Positions 1 through 6,230 of a stretch of 8,448 nucleotides of DNA are shown here, one piece after another; position 1 is the first letter of the stretch, and every line of letters begins with the position of its first letter. A program made the position numbers and the translations under genes. Below the pieces are notes generated by a model that worked only from the letters and a program-made list of their open reading frames with translations, was not told the origin of the DNA and made no database searches. Origin of the DNA: Verrucomicrobiia bacterium (lineage in GTDB: Bacteria > Verrucomicrobiota > Verrucomicrobiia > Verrucomicrobiales > Akkermansiaceae); assembly GCA_947460915.1 (NCBI GenBank), contig CANHKJ010000119.1, positions 1-8,448 on the forward strand. The letters run 5' to 3'.

Positions 1-2
1 AT

Positions 3-764
3 CGCTACGATGCCTTCGGCAAAGTGCTCAGTGCCACCGACGTGGACAACAGTGGCTGGGTGAATCACAACATCCACGGCTTCAGCAGCAAGCCAAGCTT
101 CGGCAACCAAGGTTTACTCTACTACGGCTACCGCTGGTATAGCCCGTCATTAGGCCGCTGGATCAACCGTGATCCGATTGAGGAAAGTGGTGGGATGAAT
201 CTGTATGGGTTTGTGGGTAATGATGGGGTTAATATAGCTGATTATTTAGGTTTAGCATCTGTCCAAATTACAACAACCTGCGAAGCGTCTTTTGATAAGA
301 AAAATCCGACAGCAGATGAAATAAATCAATTTCTTAGTAGCTTGCCTGCTTGTTGTAAAATTAAAACTTTCGAAGTAAATGGGCATGGTACGAGTACTTC
401 AATTGAAATAAGTATGAACAGTCATATTGAAACACATGCTATACATAATGCTGATAATACTATAACAGTTGATGATATTCAGTGGGATTCGGAAAGTGGT
501 AGCTTTATAGAAGATGTAAAAGATTATGTCGATTCTGATACTGTGATTCGATTTGACGGTTGTCATACTGGCTGTGAAGGTCCTATTTTTGGTGATGATA
601 ACAATCTTGCTACTGAAACTAGCAAAAAATTACCAGCCAAAGTTAGCGGTTTCAAAGGTGTTGGGTTAGGGAATGCTGCGAGGATTCCCTTTACAGAAAT
701 TGGAGATAATAATCCGACAGCTAGTATTGGCGATAGGAGATATTATGTTAATGGAAGATGGTAA
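3..764 (+). CDS. Rhs/YD-repeat polymorphic toxin, C-terminal part (5' end outside window)
   Basis: This is the 3' end of a long Rhs-family gene; the reading frame is open to the left edge, so the start is not visible. About 253 residues can be read. The first 85 or so are the end of the Rhs core: YDAFGKVL is a typical YD-repeat unit, followed by YYGYRWYSPSLGRW, RDPIEESGGMNLYGF and NIADYLGL, the family's core-closing signature. In known Rhs proteins the core forms a shell that encloses a variable C-terminal toxin, which is released by cleavage at this junction. The remaining 168 residues are an unrelated, AT-rich, Cys-containing tip (see the separate entry). The last core motif reads DYLGL instead of the usual DPxGL; the Asp is kept but the Pro is not. 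The gene's stop overlaps the start of the next small gene. The Rhs assignment is secure; the export route and target are not visible here. Confidence 0.9.
   Translation, partial: RYDAFGKVLSATDVDNSGWVNHNIHGFSSKPSFGNQGLLYYGYRWYSPSLGRWINRDPIEESGGMNLYGFVGNDGVNIADYLGLASVQITTTCEASFDKKNPTADEINQFLSSLPACCKIKTFEVNGHGTSTSIEISMNSHIETHAIHNADNTITVDDIQWDSESGSFIEDVKDYVDSDTVIRFDGCHTGCEGPIFGDDNNLATETSKKLPAKVSGFKGVGLGNAARIPFTEIGDNNPTASIGDRRYYVNGRW
258..761 (+). other. Variable Rhs tip with caspase-like His/Cys motif pair
   Basis: This region encodes the roughly 168-residue C-terminal tip after the DYLGLA junction. Two motifs stand out. VNGHG (His codon at 384-386) follows a hydrophobic run, and IRFDGCHTG (Cys codon at 561-563) lies 59 residues later, also after a hydrophobic run. 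This arrangement, strand-GHG then strand-D-[AG]-C-[HR]-[ST]-G, is what caspase-fold clan CD peptidases and CHAT/metacaspase-like domains show, and DUF4347-like domains have a related layout. After the Cys motif, NLATETSKKLPAKVSGFKG resembles the helix-strand unit that follows the Cys in such folds. A proteolytic toxin is therefore inferred, not shown. Alternatives are a non-catalytic member of this fold or an unrelated toxin. The start of the domain is approximate. Confidence 0.5.
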
Positions 765-991
765 TGGGGGTTTGTATGGTAAGAAAAACGATAAAATATT
801 ATCTATGTTCAATTGTTGCTGCATTATTCATATTTGTATCAATTTTTGGAATGGTATGTACAATTTCCGCTCACAATCAAAATCGATACTTTACTATTGA
901 ATTTATTGAAAACAATTTACTATTGTGTTATATCTTTTTTTTCTCAATGCTCATCCTCGGTAGAATTATAGATAAAAAAATTAACAATTAA
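764..991 (+). CDS. Small two-helix membrane protein, candidate immunity protein of the Rhs tip
   Basis: This 75-residue protein follows the Rhs toxin gene directly. Its ATG overlaps the toxin stop as TAATG, a common sign of translational coupling, and GGAAG at 753-757 lies 6 bases before it. An in-frame ATG at 758 has no spaced ribosome-binding site, and one at 776 follows a GGGGG run, so the true start is 764 or 776. The protein has two hydrophobic helices, about residues 11-34 and 51-68, with a short polar segment (AHNQNRYFTIEFIEN) between them and a basic end (DKKINN). The position immediately behind a polymorphic toxin tip, the same low G+C content and the small size fit an immunity gene. 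I recognise no family. A membrane immunity protein would fit better with a toxin acting at or from the envelope, so the pairing with a protease-like tip remains an inference. Confidence 0.6.
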   Translation: MGVCMVRKTIKYYLCSIVAALFIFVSIFGMVCTISAHNQNRYFTIEFIENNLLLCYIFFFSMLILGRIIDKKINN

Positions 992-1163
992 TTTTGCACT
1001 ATTACTACCACCTGAATGGGGTGAATGGGGTCAGCATAAATGGGGAGTCGTTGAAAATGAGTGTTTTGGCTAACAAATGAACGGTGTGCCTGTGTGCCGG
1101 CATTTCTAATGGAGGCGTGATTCTGATATGTGATAGAGTGTGCGCTGATCTCTCGTAATAAAA
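992..1163. other. Intergenic stretch with AATGGGG repeats, possible mobile-element remnant
   Basis: No gene is visible here. Three copies of AATGGGG occur at 1015-1021, 1024-1030 and 1039-1045; the first two belong to a perfect tandem 9-mer TGAATGGGG (1013-1030). The string AATGGGGTCAGCATAAA resembles short extragenic sequences that I recall near IS200-like/REP-associated tyrosine transposases in many environmental genomes, but no transposase and no clear terminal hairpin is present. It may be a scar left next to the toxin module. This is a recollection, not a search result. Confidence 0.3.
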
Positions 1164-1195
1164 AACGGCATCCCCAAACCAGGGATGCCGTTGTT
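1161..1195 (-). terminator. Rho-independent terminator of the transketolase gene
   Basis: An 11-base-pair perfect stem (1164-1174 pairs with 1182-1192) encloses a 7-base loop. Read on the - strand, the stem is followed directly by TTTTTTATTA, giving a classic intrinsic terminator about 32 bases after the transketolase stop. On the + strand it is followed by TTGTTTTG, so it may also stop weakly any transcription coming from the Rhs module. It sits between two convergent units. Confidence 0.85.
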
Positions 1196-1224
1196 TTGTG
1201 AGGCTTGAATTTGCCCTGTAGTGA

Positions 1225-3198
1225 TTATTTCGCGGCAGCGATGACGGTGTCTTTGGTCATGCCGAGTTCTTTCATCACGGTGTTGCCGGGAGCGGAAATG
1301 CCGAAACGATCGATGGCGATTACTTTGCCTTGCAGGCCGACGTATTTCCACCACAGACCACCGACACCTGCCTCGATGGCGATGCGCTTGGTGCAGCTGG
1401 AGGGCAGAACGCTTTCGATGTAATCGGGGCTTTGGCGATCAAAGCGCTCGAAGCATGGGACGGAAACCACGCGCACACCGTCGCCGAGTTCGGCTGCGGC
1501 ATCGATGCAATGTTGCACTTCTGATCCGCTGGCGAGCAAGATTGTTGTGAGAGCTGCGGTTTCTTTTTTCGCAATGTAAGCACCGCGGATGACGCCATCG
1601 CGACGTTCTTCCACACCGAGATTGTTCATCAAGGGAATGGCCTGACGAGTGAGGATCAAGGCGGTTGGGCCATCGGTGCGATTCATGGCGGCGACAAAGG
1701 CACCGGCCGTTTCTTCGGCATCGCCGGGGCGGATCACATCGAGACCTGGGATGACGCGCAGGCCACTAACCGTTTCCACGGGTTGGTGCGTCGGGCCGTC
1801 TTCACCTACGCCTACGGAGTCGTGGGTGAAGATGTAGGTGACAGGAAGTTTCGCCAAGGCAGCGATGCGGATCGAAGGGCGGAGGTAGTCGGCGAAGACG
1901 AGGAATGTCGCACCGGAGGCGCGGAACAGACCGTCATAAGCGATGCCGTTGCAGATGGCACCCATGGCGTGCTCGCGGATGCCGAACCAGATGTTGCGAC
2001 CAGTTGGGTTTGTCGCGGAGAAATCACCGCCGTCTTTGATGTAGTTTTTCGTCGATCCGAAAAGGTCGGCGCTGCCGGTGATGAAGTTTGGCACAGCCTT
2101 GGCGACTGCATTGATCACATTGGCACCAGCGCTGCGGGTAGCGTCTTTGTAGTCGGCTGGGAAAGCAGGGATCTGCGCGCTGAGATCGGTGGGAACGGCG
2201 GCTGCAACACTCTCGGTGAGTTGTTGTGCCAGAGCAGGGTTGGCTGCGGCCCAAGCATCGTAGGTGGCTTGCCATGCTGCAAGTTCTGCGGCGGCTTTTT
2301 CGTTTCGGGCAGCGAAGTAGGCGCGCACTTCGTCAGATACGAAGAAATGTTCGGCGGGCAGGCCGAGGTTTTTGCGGGCTTCATCGATGAATTTGGCTCC
2401 GCCTTCGCCGTGTGCTTTGGCTGTGCCTGCGACCTCAGGGATGCCTTGGCCGATGATGGTTTTGGCGATGATCACCTTGGGCTTGCCATTGTTGTTGGCT
2501 TTGGCGTCGGCGAGTGCTTGCGCGATGGCAGCGAAGTCGTGGCCATTAATGGTGACAGCGTCCCATTGTTGGGAGCGGAAATAGGCCTCGGCATCTTCGC
2601 CTTGGGACACATCGGCCATGGCATCGAGGGTAACGTCATTGGAATCGTAAATCATTACCAAGTTGTCCAGACCGCTGTGGCCGGCAAAGGCGATGGCTTC
2701 TTTGGCAACACCTTCTTGAAGGCAGCCGTCGCCGAAAAGAGCGAAGACGTGATGATTGAAAATCGTGTGTTCCGCTGTGTTGTAAAGAGCGGCGGCGCGT
2801 TTGCCCGAGAGAGCAAAACCGACGGCATTGGCGATGCCTTGGCCGAGCGGGCCGGTGGTGGCTTCGACGCCTGGAGTTTCATGGAACTCAGGGTGGCCTG
2901 GGGTGATCGAATGCAATTGACGGAAGTTTTTCACCTCTTGTAGGGAAAGTTCATAGCCGGAGAGGTGCAGCCAGGAGTAGAGGAACATCGAGCCGTGGCC
3001 TGCGGAGAGCAAGAAGCGGTCGCGGTTCAACCAGCGTGGGGTGCTTGGGCAATAGGTCATGGCTTCGCCAAAAAGCACGGCACCGATTTCTGCGCAGCCG
3101 AGTGGCAGACCGAGGTGACCTGAAGAGCAGGCGTGGATGGCGTCCATGGCAAGTCCACGGGCTTGATTGGCGGCGGCTGATAATACGGTGGTGTTCAT
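1225..3198 (-). CDS. tkt: Transketolase
   Basis: Transketolase moves two-carbon ketol units between sugar phosphates in the non-oxidative pentose phosphate pathway, using thiamine diphosphate (ThDP) and a divalent metal in the cytoplasm. The 657 residues match the usual length of about 660. Visible landmarks are SGH 26-28, AGHGS 66-70 and TPGHPE 99-104 (substrate- and cofactor-contacting His), GDG 156-158 with N187 (metal-diphosphate binding), the catalytic Glu of REHAM at E409, HDSVGVGEDGPTHQP 459-473 with H471, and R518 in TRQ (phosphate binding). ThDP-binding, pyrimidine and C-terminal domains follow in normal order. An upstream ATG would add 19 residues (MSDWNKC...), but these fall outside the conserved start and over the likely promoter, so ATG at 3198 is chosen; no Shine-Dalgarno is seen. 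SGHLGLPLG replaces the proteobacterial SGHPGAPMG, a variant I associate with PVC and related lineages. The gene appears complete, with its own promoter and terminator. Confidence 0.97.
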   Translation of the reverse strand: MNTTVLSAAANQARGLAMDAIHACSSGHLGLPLGCAEIGAVLFGEAMTYCPSTPRWLNRDRFLLSAGHGSMFLYSWLHLSGYELSLQEVKNFRQLHSITPGHPEFHETPGVEATTGPLGQGIANAVGFALSGKRAAALYNTAEHTIFNHHVFALFGDGCLQEGVAKEAIAFAGHSGLDNLVMIYDSNDVTLDAMADVSQGEDAEAYFRSQQWDAVTINGHDFAAIAQALADAKANNNGKPKVIIAKTIIGQGIPEVAGTAKAHGEGGAKFIDEARKNLGLPAEHFFVSDEVRAYFAARNEKAAAELAAWQATYDAWAAANPALAQQLTESVAAAVPTDLSAQIPAFPADYKDATRSAGANVINAVAKAVPNFITGSADLFGSTKNYIKDGGDFSATNPTGRNIWFGIREHAMGAICNGIAYDGLFRASGATFLVFADYLRPSIRIAALAKLPVTYIFTHDSVGVGEDGPTHQPVETVSGLRVIPGLDVIRPGDAEETAGAFVAAMNRTDGPTALILTRQAIPLMNNLGVEERRDGVIRGAYIAKKETAALTTILLASGSEVQHCIDAAAELGDGVRVVSVPCFERFDRQSPDYIESVLPSSCTKRIAIEAGVGGLWWKYVGLQGKVIAIDRFGISAPGNTVMKELGMTKDTVIAAAK

Positions 3199-3227
3199 GA
3201 GAATTGGCAAAATAAATGTGCGGACGC

Positions 3228-3255
3228 ATCGTAGGCATTTGTTCCAGTCTGACAA
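3228..3255 (-). promoter_or_regulatory. Possible sigma70-type promoter of transketolase
   Basis: On the - strand TTGTCA (3250-3255) and TACGAT (3228-3233) are 16 bases apart and match the -35 and -10 consensus at 5/6 and 4/6 positions. Transcription would begin near 3221, giving a leader of about 22 bases before the ATG at 3198. The -35 box is also one arm of a 6-base inverted repeat, TGACAA (3250-3255) and TTGTCA (3265-3270), which could be a weak operator. This is prediction by eye only. Confidence 0.3.
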
Positions 3256-3387
3256 GCGATGATTTTGTCAGTAACTCGGAGCGATGGAGTAGGGGGCTTT
3301 GGGGGGCTTCGTTATCTTTATTGGCTTCTGTGGATAATTAATTTTTACAGAAGGGAAGGAAGGAAACGAAGGGGGTGATTTCGTAAA

Positions 3388-3837
3388 TCATGGTTGGATA
3401 TTTTGATGATCAATCTCGTTAGGAATGTTCTTTTTTGCTAAGGATTTATTTTTTTCGGCAAAAAAGCAGATCAGGGACAGAAAGCCCGTGATTAGCCACC
3501 AATAGCCGGCTAAATTGAGTGATTGCCTCGGAGAACTCAACCACTTCCATGGCTGAAATTCATAAACAAAGTATGCGATATTTACGATACTGGAAAGTAG
3601 CCAGAAAAATCGATCTGACAATGGCTTTGGATGATCTCCCGTGGCAATGGTCATCCAGCCAAAATAAACAATCCACCCTGGTAAAAAATAGAGCATCGTC
3701 AGCAATCCAGTCTTGGGTTCTGACAATGAGAGAAGCATGGCTACCCCGACAATCATCGCCCAACACGATCCCCCGACGCCTAAGAATGCAGCGCAGATAC
3801 GCGGGAGTGTAATGAGATCGGAGAGTTTAGAATTCAT
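3388..3837 (-). CDS. Small four-helix membrane protein of unknown function
   Basis: This encodes 149 residues with about four membrane-spanning segments, near 14-37, 44-66, 77-93 and 109-127, and a hydrophilic Lys/Asn-rich tail (AEKNKSLAKKNIPNEIDHQ). Aromatic residues are common (YFVYEFQPWKW). I do not recognise the family and see no catalytic motif. It starts 47 bases after the stop of the MATE exporter on the same strand, so it may be the last gene of that operon, although a separate transcript cannot be excluded. Its base composition is in part much lower in G+C than the flanking genes (22 of 60 at 3541-3600), which hints at a later acquisition. No Shine-Dalgarno precedes the ATG at 3837. 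A real gene is likely because the opposite strand offers only short shadow frames and the membrane pattern is regular. Confidence 0.7.
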   Translation of the reverse strand: MNSKLSDLITLPRICAAFLGVGGSCWAMIVGVAMLLSLSEPKTGLLTMLYFLPGWIVYFGWMTIATGDHPKPLSDRFFWLLSSIVNIAYFVYEFQPWKWLSSPRQSLNLAGYWWLITGFLSLICFFAEKNKSLAKKNIPNEIDHQNIQP

Positions 3838-3884
3838 TACATTTCGCTCGGTTAGATATGAGGAGTAAGTTTTGAAGTTTTAAA

Positions 3885-5297
3885 TCACACCCGCGCATTC
3901 AGCCAAGTACCGCGGAAGTGGAGCCAAGAGAAAACAAGCGCCTGCACGGTGAGGTCGATGGCGAAAATGGTCCACACGCCGACGAGCGTGAGGTGGCCGG
4001 TGGATTTGGCATACATCAGCACGCCAATGCGGAAGAAGCACATAATCGAAAAGGCCCACTTCATGACGAGCGGGGTGGCTCCTGCGCCACGCATGGTGGT
4101 TTTGAGAAGAATGCAGGTCGCGAATGCTGGTTGAGAAAAGGCACAAACGATCAGCAGGGGTGTGGCCATGTGCAAGTGTTCCTCACTGCCGCCAGCGAGG
4201 ATGCCGACGAGTTGCTCGCGAAAAATCACAAAGCACAGGCCAAGAAAGCTCATCACTGCGATGTTGAGTTTCCAGCAGAAACGCACGGCGCGCACGGCCA
4301 TTTCCTTAGAGCCTGCCCCGAGATATTGGCCTGTCAAGGCGGCTGCCGCCGTGGCGATCGCGAAGCCAGGCATGAAGCTCATCGACTCAACTCGTATGGC
4401 AATCATGTGTGCGCCAAGAGCCCCGTGCATCGGCAATTGTGAGATGGTTTGGATGCCGAAGTAATGGATCATCCACATGCCTGCGACTTCCATCGATTGC
4501 GGGATGCCGACGCGAACGATGCGCTTGGTGACATCCCGGTGAAATCCCAGTGCCTCACGCGACCAGCGCAATGCATGGTCCGCCGCACCTTTGCGAAGAG
4601 CTAAGACAAGACTCACGGAGGCCAATCCCGCGATCCAGCCGCAGACTGTTCCTAGCGCAATGCCCGCTACGCCGTGACCTCCCCACGGGCCGGGTCCATA
4701 GACGAACAAAATGCTTAGGCTCAAGTTGACGACGTTCACCACGATCATCGAGAAAAACGGCGTTCGGGTATCGCCCGAGCCGCGCAAGGCGGAGTTCAGC
4801 GCCATCATCGCACCGCTGAATGGTCCCGACCAAGCAAGCACACCAAGATAGTCCGCAGCATGCCGCGAGGCCTCGGGGCTGAGTTGCATTTTCTCAATCA
4901 GCAAGCCTGAGCCAAATTGCAGCAGCAACAGCGAACCAATCCCCGCCAAGATTCCGAGATACAAACCTTGGCACATGCCGCGTCGCGCCAATTGCCCATC
5001 GCGAGCACCCACAGCGCGCGATACCAGAGCCATCACGCCAATTGCTACGGCTCCTTGCAGGATGTTAAAAAACCAGCCGACATAGCCGCCGAGGCCCATG
5101 GCATCGAGGATTGCCACACGTGCTTCGCCTTCGGCCATGCGGCTCGATACCATGATGTCCGTGACGCCGACGAGAAACGTCATCGCGTTTTCCAACAAAG
5201 GCCACACTGCGAGAACGGCCACCTGTTTTGACAGGCTCAGTCCGCCTAGCTTACCGGCGAGGATCGGAGTGCGCTTCGTGGAATCGGACTCGGACAT
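3885..5297 (-). CDS. MATE-family multidrug/toxin efflux transporter
   Basis: MATE proteins export drugs, metabolites or lipid-like compounds across the inner membrane in exchange for Na+ or H+. The 470 residues fit the usual 440-480 and show the family's two homologous six-helix halves. Half-specific signatures are visible: SALRGSGDTRTP at 169-180 and its counterpart LKTTMRGAGATP at 398-409, plus PGFAIATAAAALTGQYLGAG at 310-329, which mirrors MALVSRAVGARD at 89-100. The start at 5297 lies 9 bases after the stop of the hydroxylase-like gene, so the two are almost surely co-transcribed and may work together. The N-terminal tail (MSESDSTKRTP) is short and polar. The substrate cannot be read from the sequence. 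No frameshift or missing helix is seen. Confidence 0.93.
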   Translation of the reverse strand: MSESDSTKRTPILAGKLGGLSLSKQVAVLAVWPLLENAMTFLVGVTDIMVSSRMAEGEARVAILDAMGLGGYVGWFFNILQGAVAIGVMALVSRAVGARDGQLARRGMCQGLYLGILAGIGSLLLLQFGSGLLIEKMQLSPEASRHAADYLGVLAWSGPFSGAMMALNSALRGSGDTRTPFFSMIVVNVVNLSLSILFVYGPGPWGGHGVAGIALGTVCGWIAGLASVSLVLALRKGAADHALRWSREALGFHRDVTKRIVRVGIPQSMEVAGMWMIHYFGIQTISQLPMHGALGAHMIAIRVESMSFMPGFAIATAAAALTGQYLGAGSKEMAVRAVRFCWKLNIAVMSFLGLCFVIFREQLVGILAGGSEEHLHMATPLLIVCAFSQPAFATCILLKTTMRGAGATPLVMKWAFSIMCFFRIGVLMYAKSTGHLTLVGVWTIFAIDLTVQALVFSWLHFRGTWLNARV

Positions 5298-5306
5298 GGC
5301 AGAAGC

Positions 5307-5906
5307 TTACTCTTCGGCCAAAGGCTGACCTTCGATCGGTTGCACATTCGGCAACGAGGGGCCAGTCGCCTGCGCGAAGCGTGTTTTGGAGCGAATCAAT
5401 AATGTGCCTAATACCCAATCAGCGAGGGGCAGCACAACGTTGAAATTTTTGTGCATGTAGCGATGGTGCAGCAAGTGATGTCCATTGATGCGGCGAAAAA
5501 ATTCCGGCTTCTCGCAGCGGCGCGCCTTGGGCAAATGCATGCACCAATGCAGGTATTCATAGACCCCATAATAGCCTGCGAATGCAATTAGCCCACCGAT
5601 GGTGAACGCCCACTCGCCGATCAGCAGGGATACGATCACATACGGAATCATGCCGATCATGATCAAGACTGGACCATTCCACCAAGCCATCGGGATGGTT
5701 TCCTTGTCCTTGTCATGTTGCAGGTGGTAGGTGTGGTCTGCTTTGAAAATTTGATGGTGCACGACCGCATGCGCGTTAAAGGCATAACGGAATTTTCCTA
5801 CCGGGCGATGCATCACATACTTGTGCAGAGTCCATTCGAAAAAAGAGGCGAAAACGATGCCGACCAGCAATCCAGCTAGGGCCCAAATTAGGGTTACATA
5901 AATCAT
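5307..5906 (-). CDS. Fatty acid hydroxylase/sterol desaturase superfamily membrane protein
   Basis: Members of this superfamily are membrane di-iron enzymes that hydroxylate or desaturate fatty acids, sterols, carotenoids or related lipids with O2. The 199-residue protein has the required His clusters: H28 and H33 (HKYVMH), H46-H50-H51 (HAVVHH), H120 and H124 (HWCMH), and H143-H144-H147-H148-H152 (HHLLHHRYMH). Hydrophobic segments lie at about 4-24, 78-97 and 99-117, so the His clusters would face the cytoplasm. The layout resembles both short bacterial fatty acid hydroxylases and the beta-carotene hydroxylase (CrtZ) type, and the substrate is undecided. The gene leads a tight pair with the MATE exporter, 9 bases away. 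The upstream gap of 219 bases could hold a promoter, but no convincing one was found. The start at 5906 is the natural first ATG and puts the first helix at the N-terminus. Confidence 0.85.
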   Translation of the reverse strand: MIYVTLIWALAGLLVGIVFASFFEWTLHKYVMHRPVGKFRYAFNAHAVVHHQIFKADHTYHLQHDKDKETIPMAWWNGPVLIMIGMIPYVIVSLLIGEWAFTIGGLIAFAGYYGVYEYLHWCMHLPKARRCEKPEFFRRINGHHLLHHRYMHKNFNVVLPLADWVLGTLLIRSKTRFAQATGPSLPNVQPIEGQPLAEE

Positions 5907-6125
5907 TCTTTAGATGCGGGACTTAGCCGCGCGCGCCATCATCATCGAGAATGCGGAAAACACAAGTAGCGAATCAAGAAACCTTGATTTTGCTTTTCTG
6001 TTGTGAGCGAGCGTGTTTTTTGTTATGGTAGAGAATGGAAAATCGCTGAATGGTCTTGGTGGCTGAAAGCAGCGTTATTCTTCTTCGTTATGCTTGCAGC
6101 CTTCATCCTGCATGGCGCGTGTTAC
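5907..6125. other. Intergenic region upstream of the hydroxylase gene
   Basis: No transcription terminator for the CysJ-type gene is visible here, so read-through into the hydroxylase-MATE genes is possible. A perfect 7-base inverted repeat, AATCAAG (5972-5978) and CTTGATT (5983-5989) with a 4-base loop, could be an operator or a weak hairpin; it has a T-rich tail only on the + strand. A small + strand open frame begins at 6003 (separate entry). Confidence 0.4.
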
Positions 6126-6230
6126 TCAATAAACGTCACGCAGATAGCGTTTGTCTTTTTTCATTTGGGTAATGTAAGCGGCTGCTTCTTCGGCAGAGCG
6201 ATTGCCGTGCGTGGCGACCACATCGTGTAG
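6003..6230 (+). CDS. Doubtful small ORF with one hydrophobic segment
   Basis: A GTG-started frame of 75 codons reads MSERVFCYGREWKIAEWSWW followed by a hydrophobic stretch (AALFFFVMLAAFILHG, about residues 23-38). The first 41 codons lie in otherwise non-coding DNA and have a protein-like look: charged start, then one membrane helix. The last 35 codons run antisense over the end of the CysJ-type gene, which favours chance. There is no Shine-Dalgarno before the GTG and an in-frame stop 15 bases upstream. It could be a small membrane protein, the remnant of a gene, or noise. Confidence 0.2.
   Translation: MSERVFCYGREWKIAEWSWWLKAALFFFVMLAAFILHGACYSINVTQIAFVFFHLGNVSGCFFGRAIAVRGDHIV

Noticed and set aside
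673..900. + strand frame of 75 codons overlapping the toxin end and the small membrane gene
   Set aside because: It overlaps two better-supported frames. The 764 frame has the coupled start and two clean membrane helices.
992..1163. CRISPR array suggested by repeated AATGGGG units
   Set aside because: The units are only 7-9 bases long with irregular short spacing and no spacers of uniform length.
1783..2943. Long + strand open frame of 386 codons opposite transketolase
   Set aside because: It lies wholly antisense to a clearly functional transketolase, its protein is Gly/Val/Ala-rich with no domain pattern, and such frames arise from the codon bias of the real gene.
3199..3255. 19-codon N-terminal extension of transketolase (MSDWNKC...)
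   Set aside because: The extension lies before the conserved transketolase N-terminus and covers the best promoter candidate.
3918..4442. + strand frame of 174 codons opposite the MATE gene
   Set aside because: It is antisense to the conserved MATE C-terminal half and encodes a His/Glu/Cys-rich sequence without a recognisable fold.
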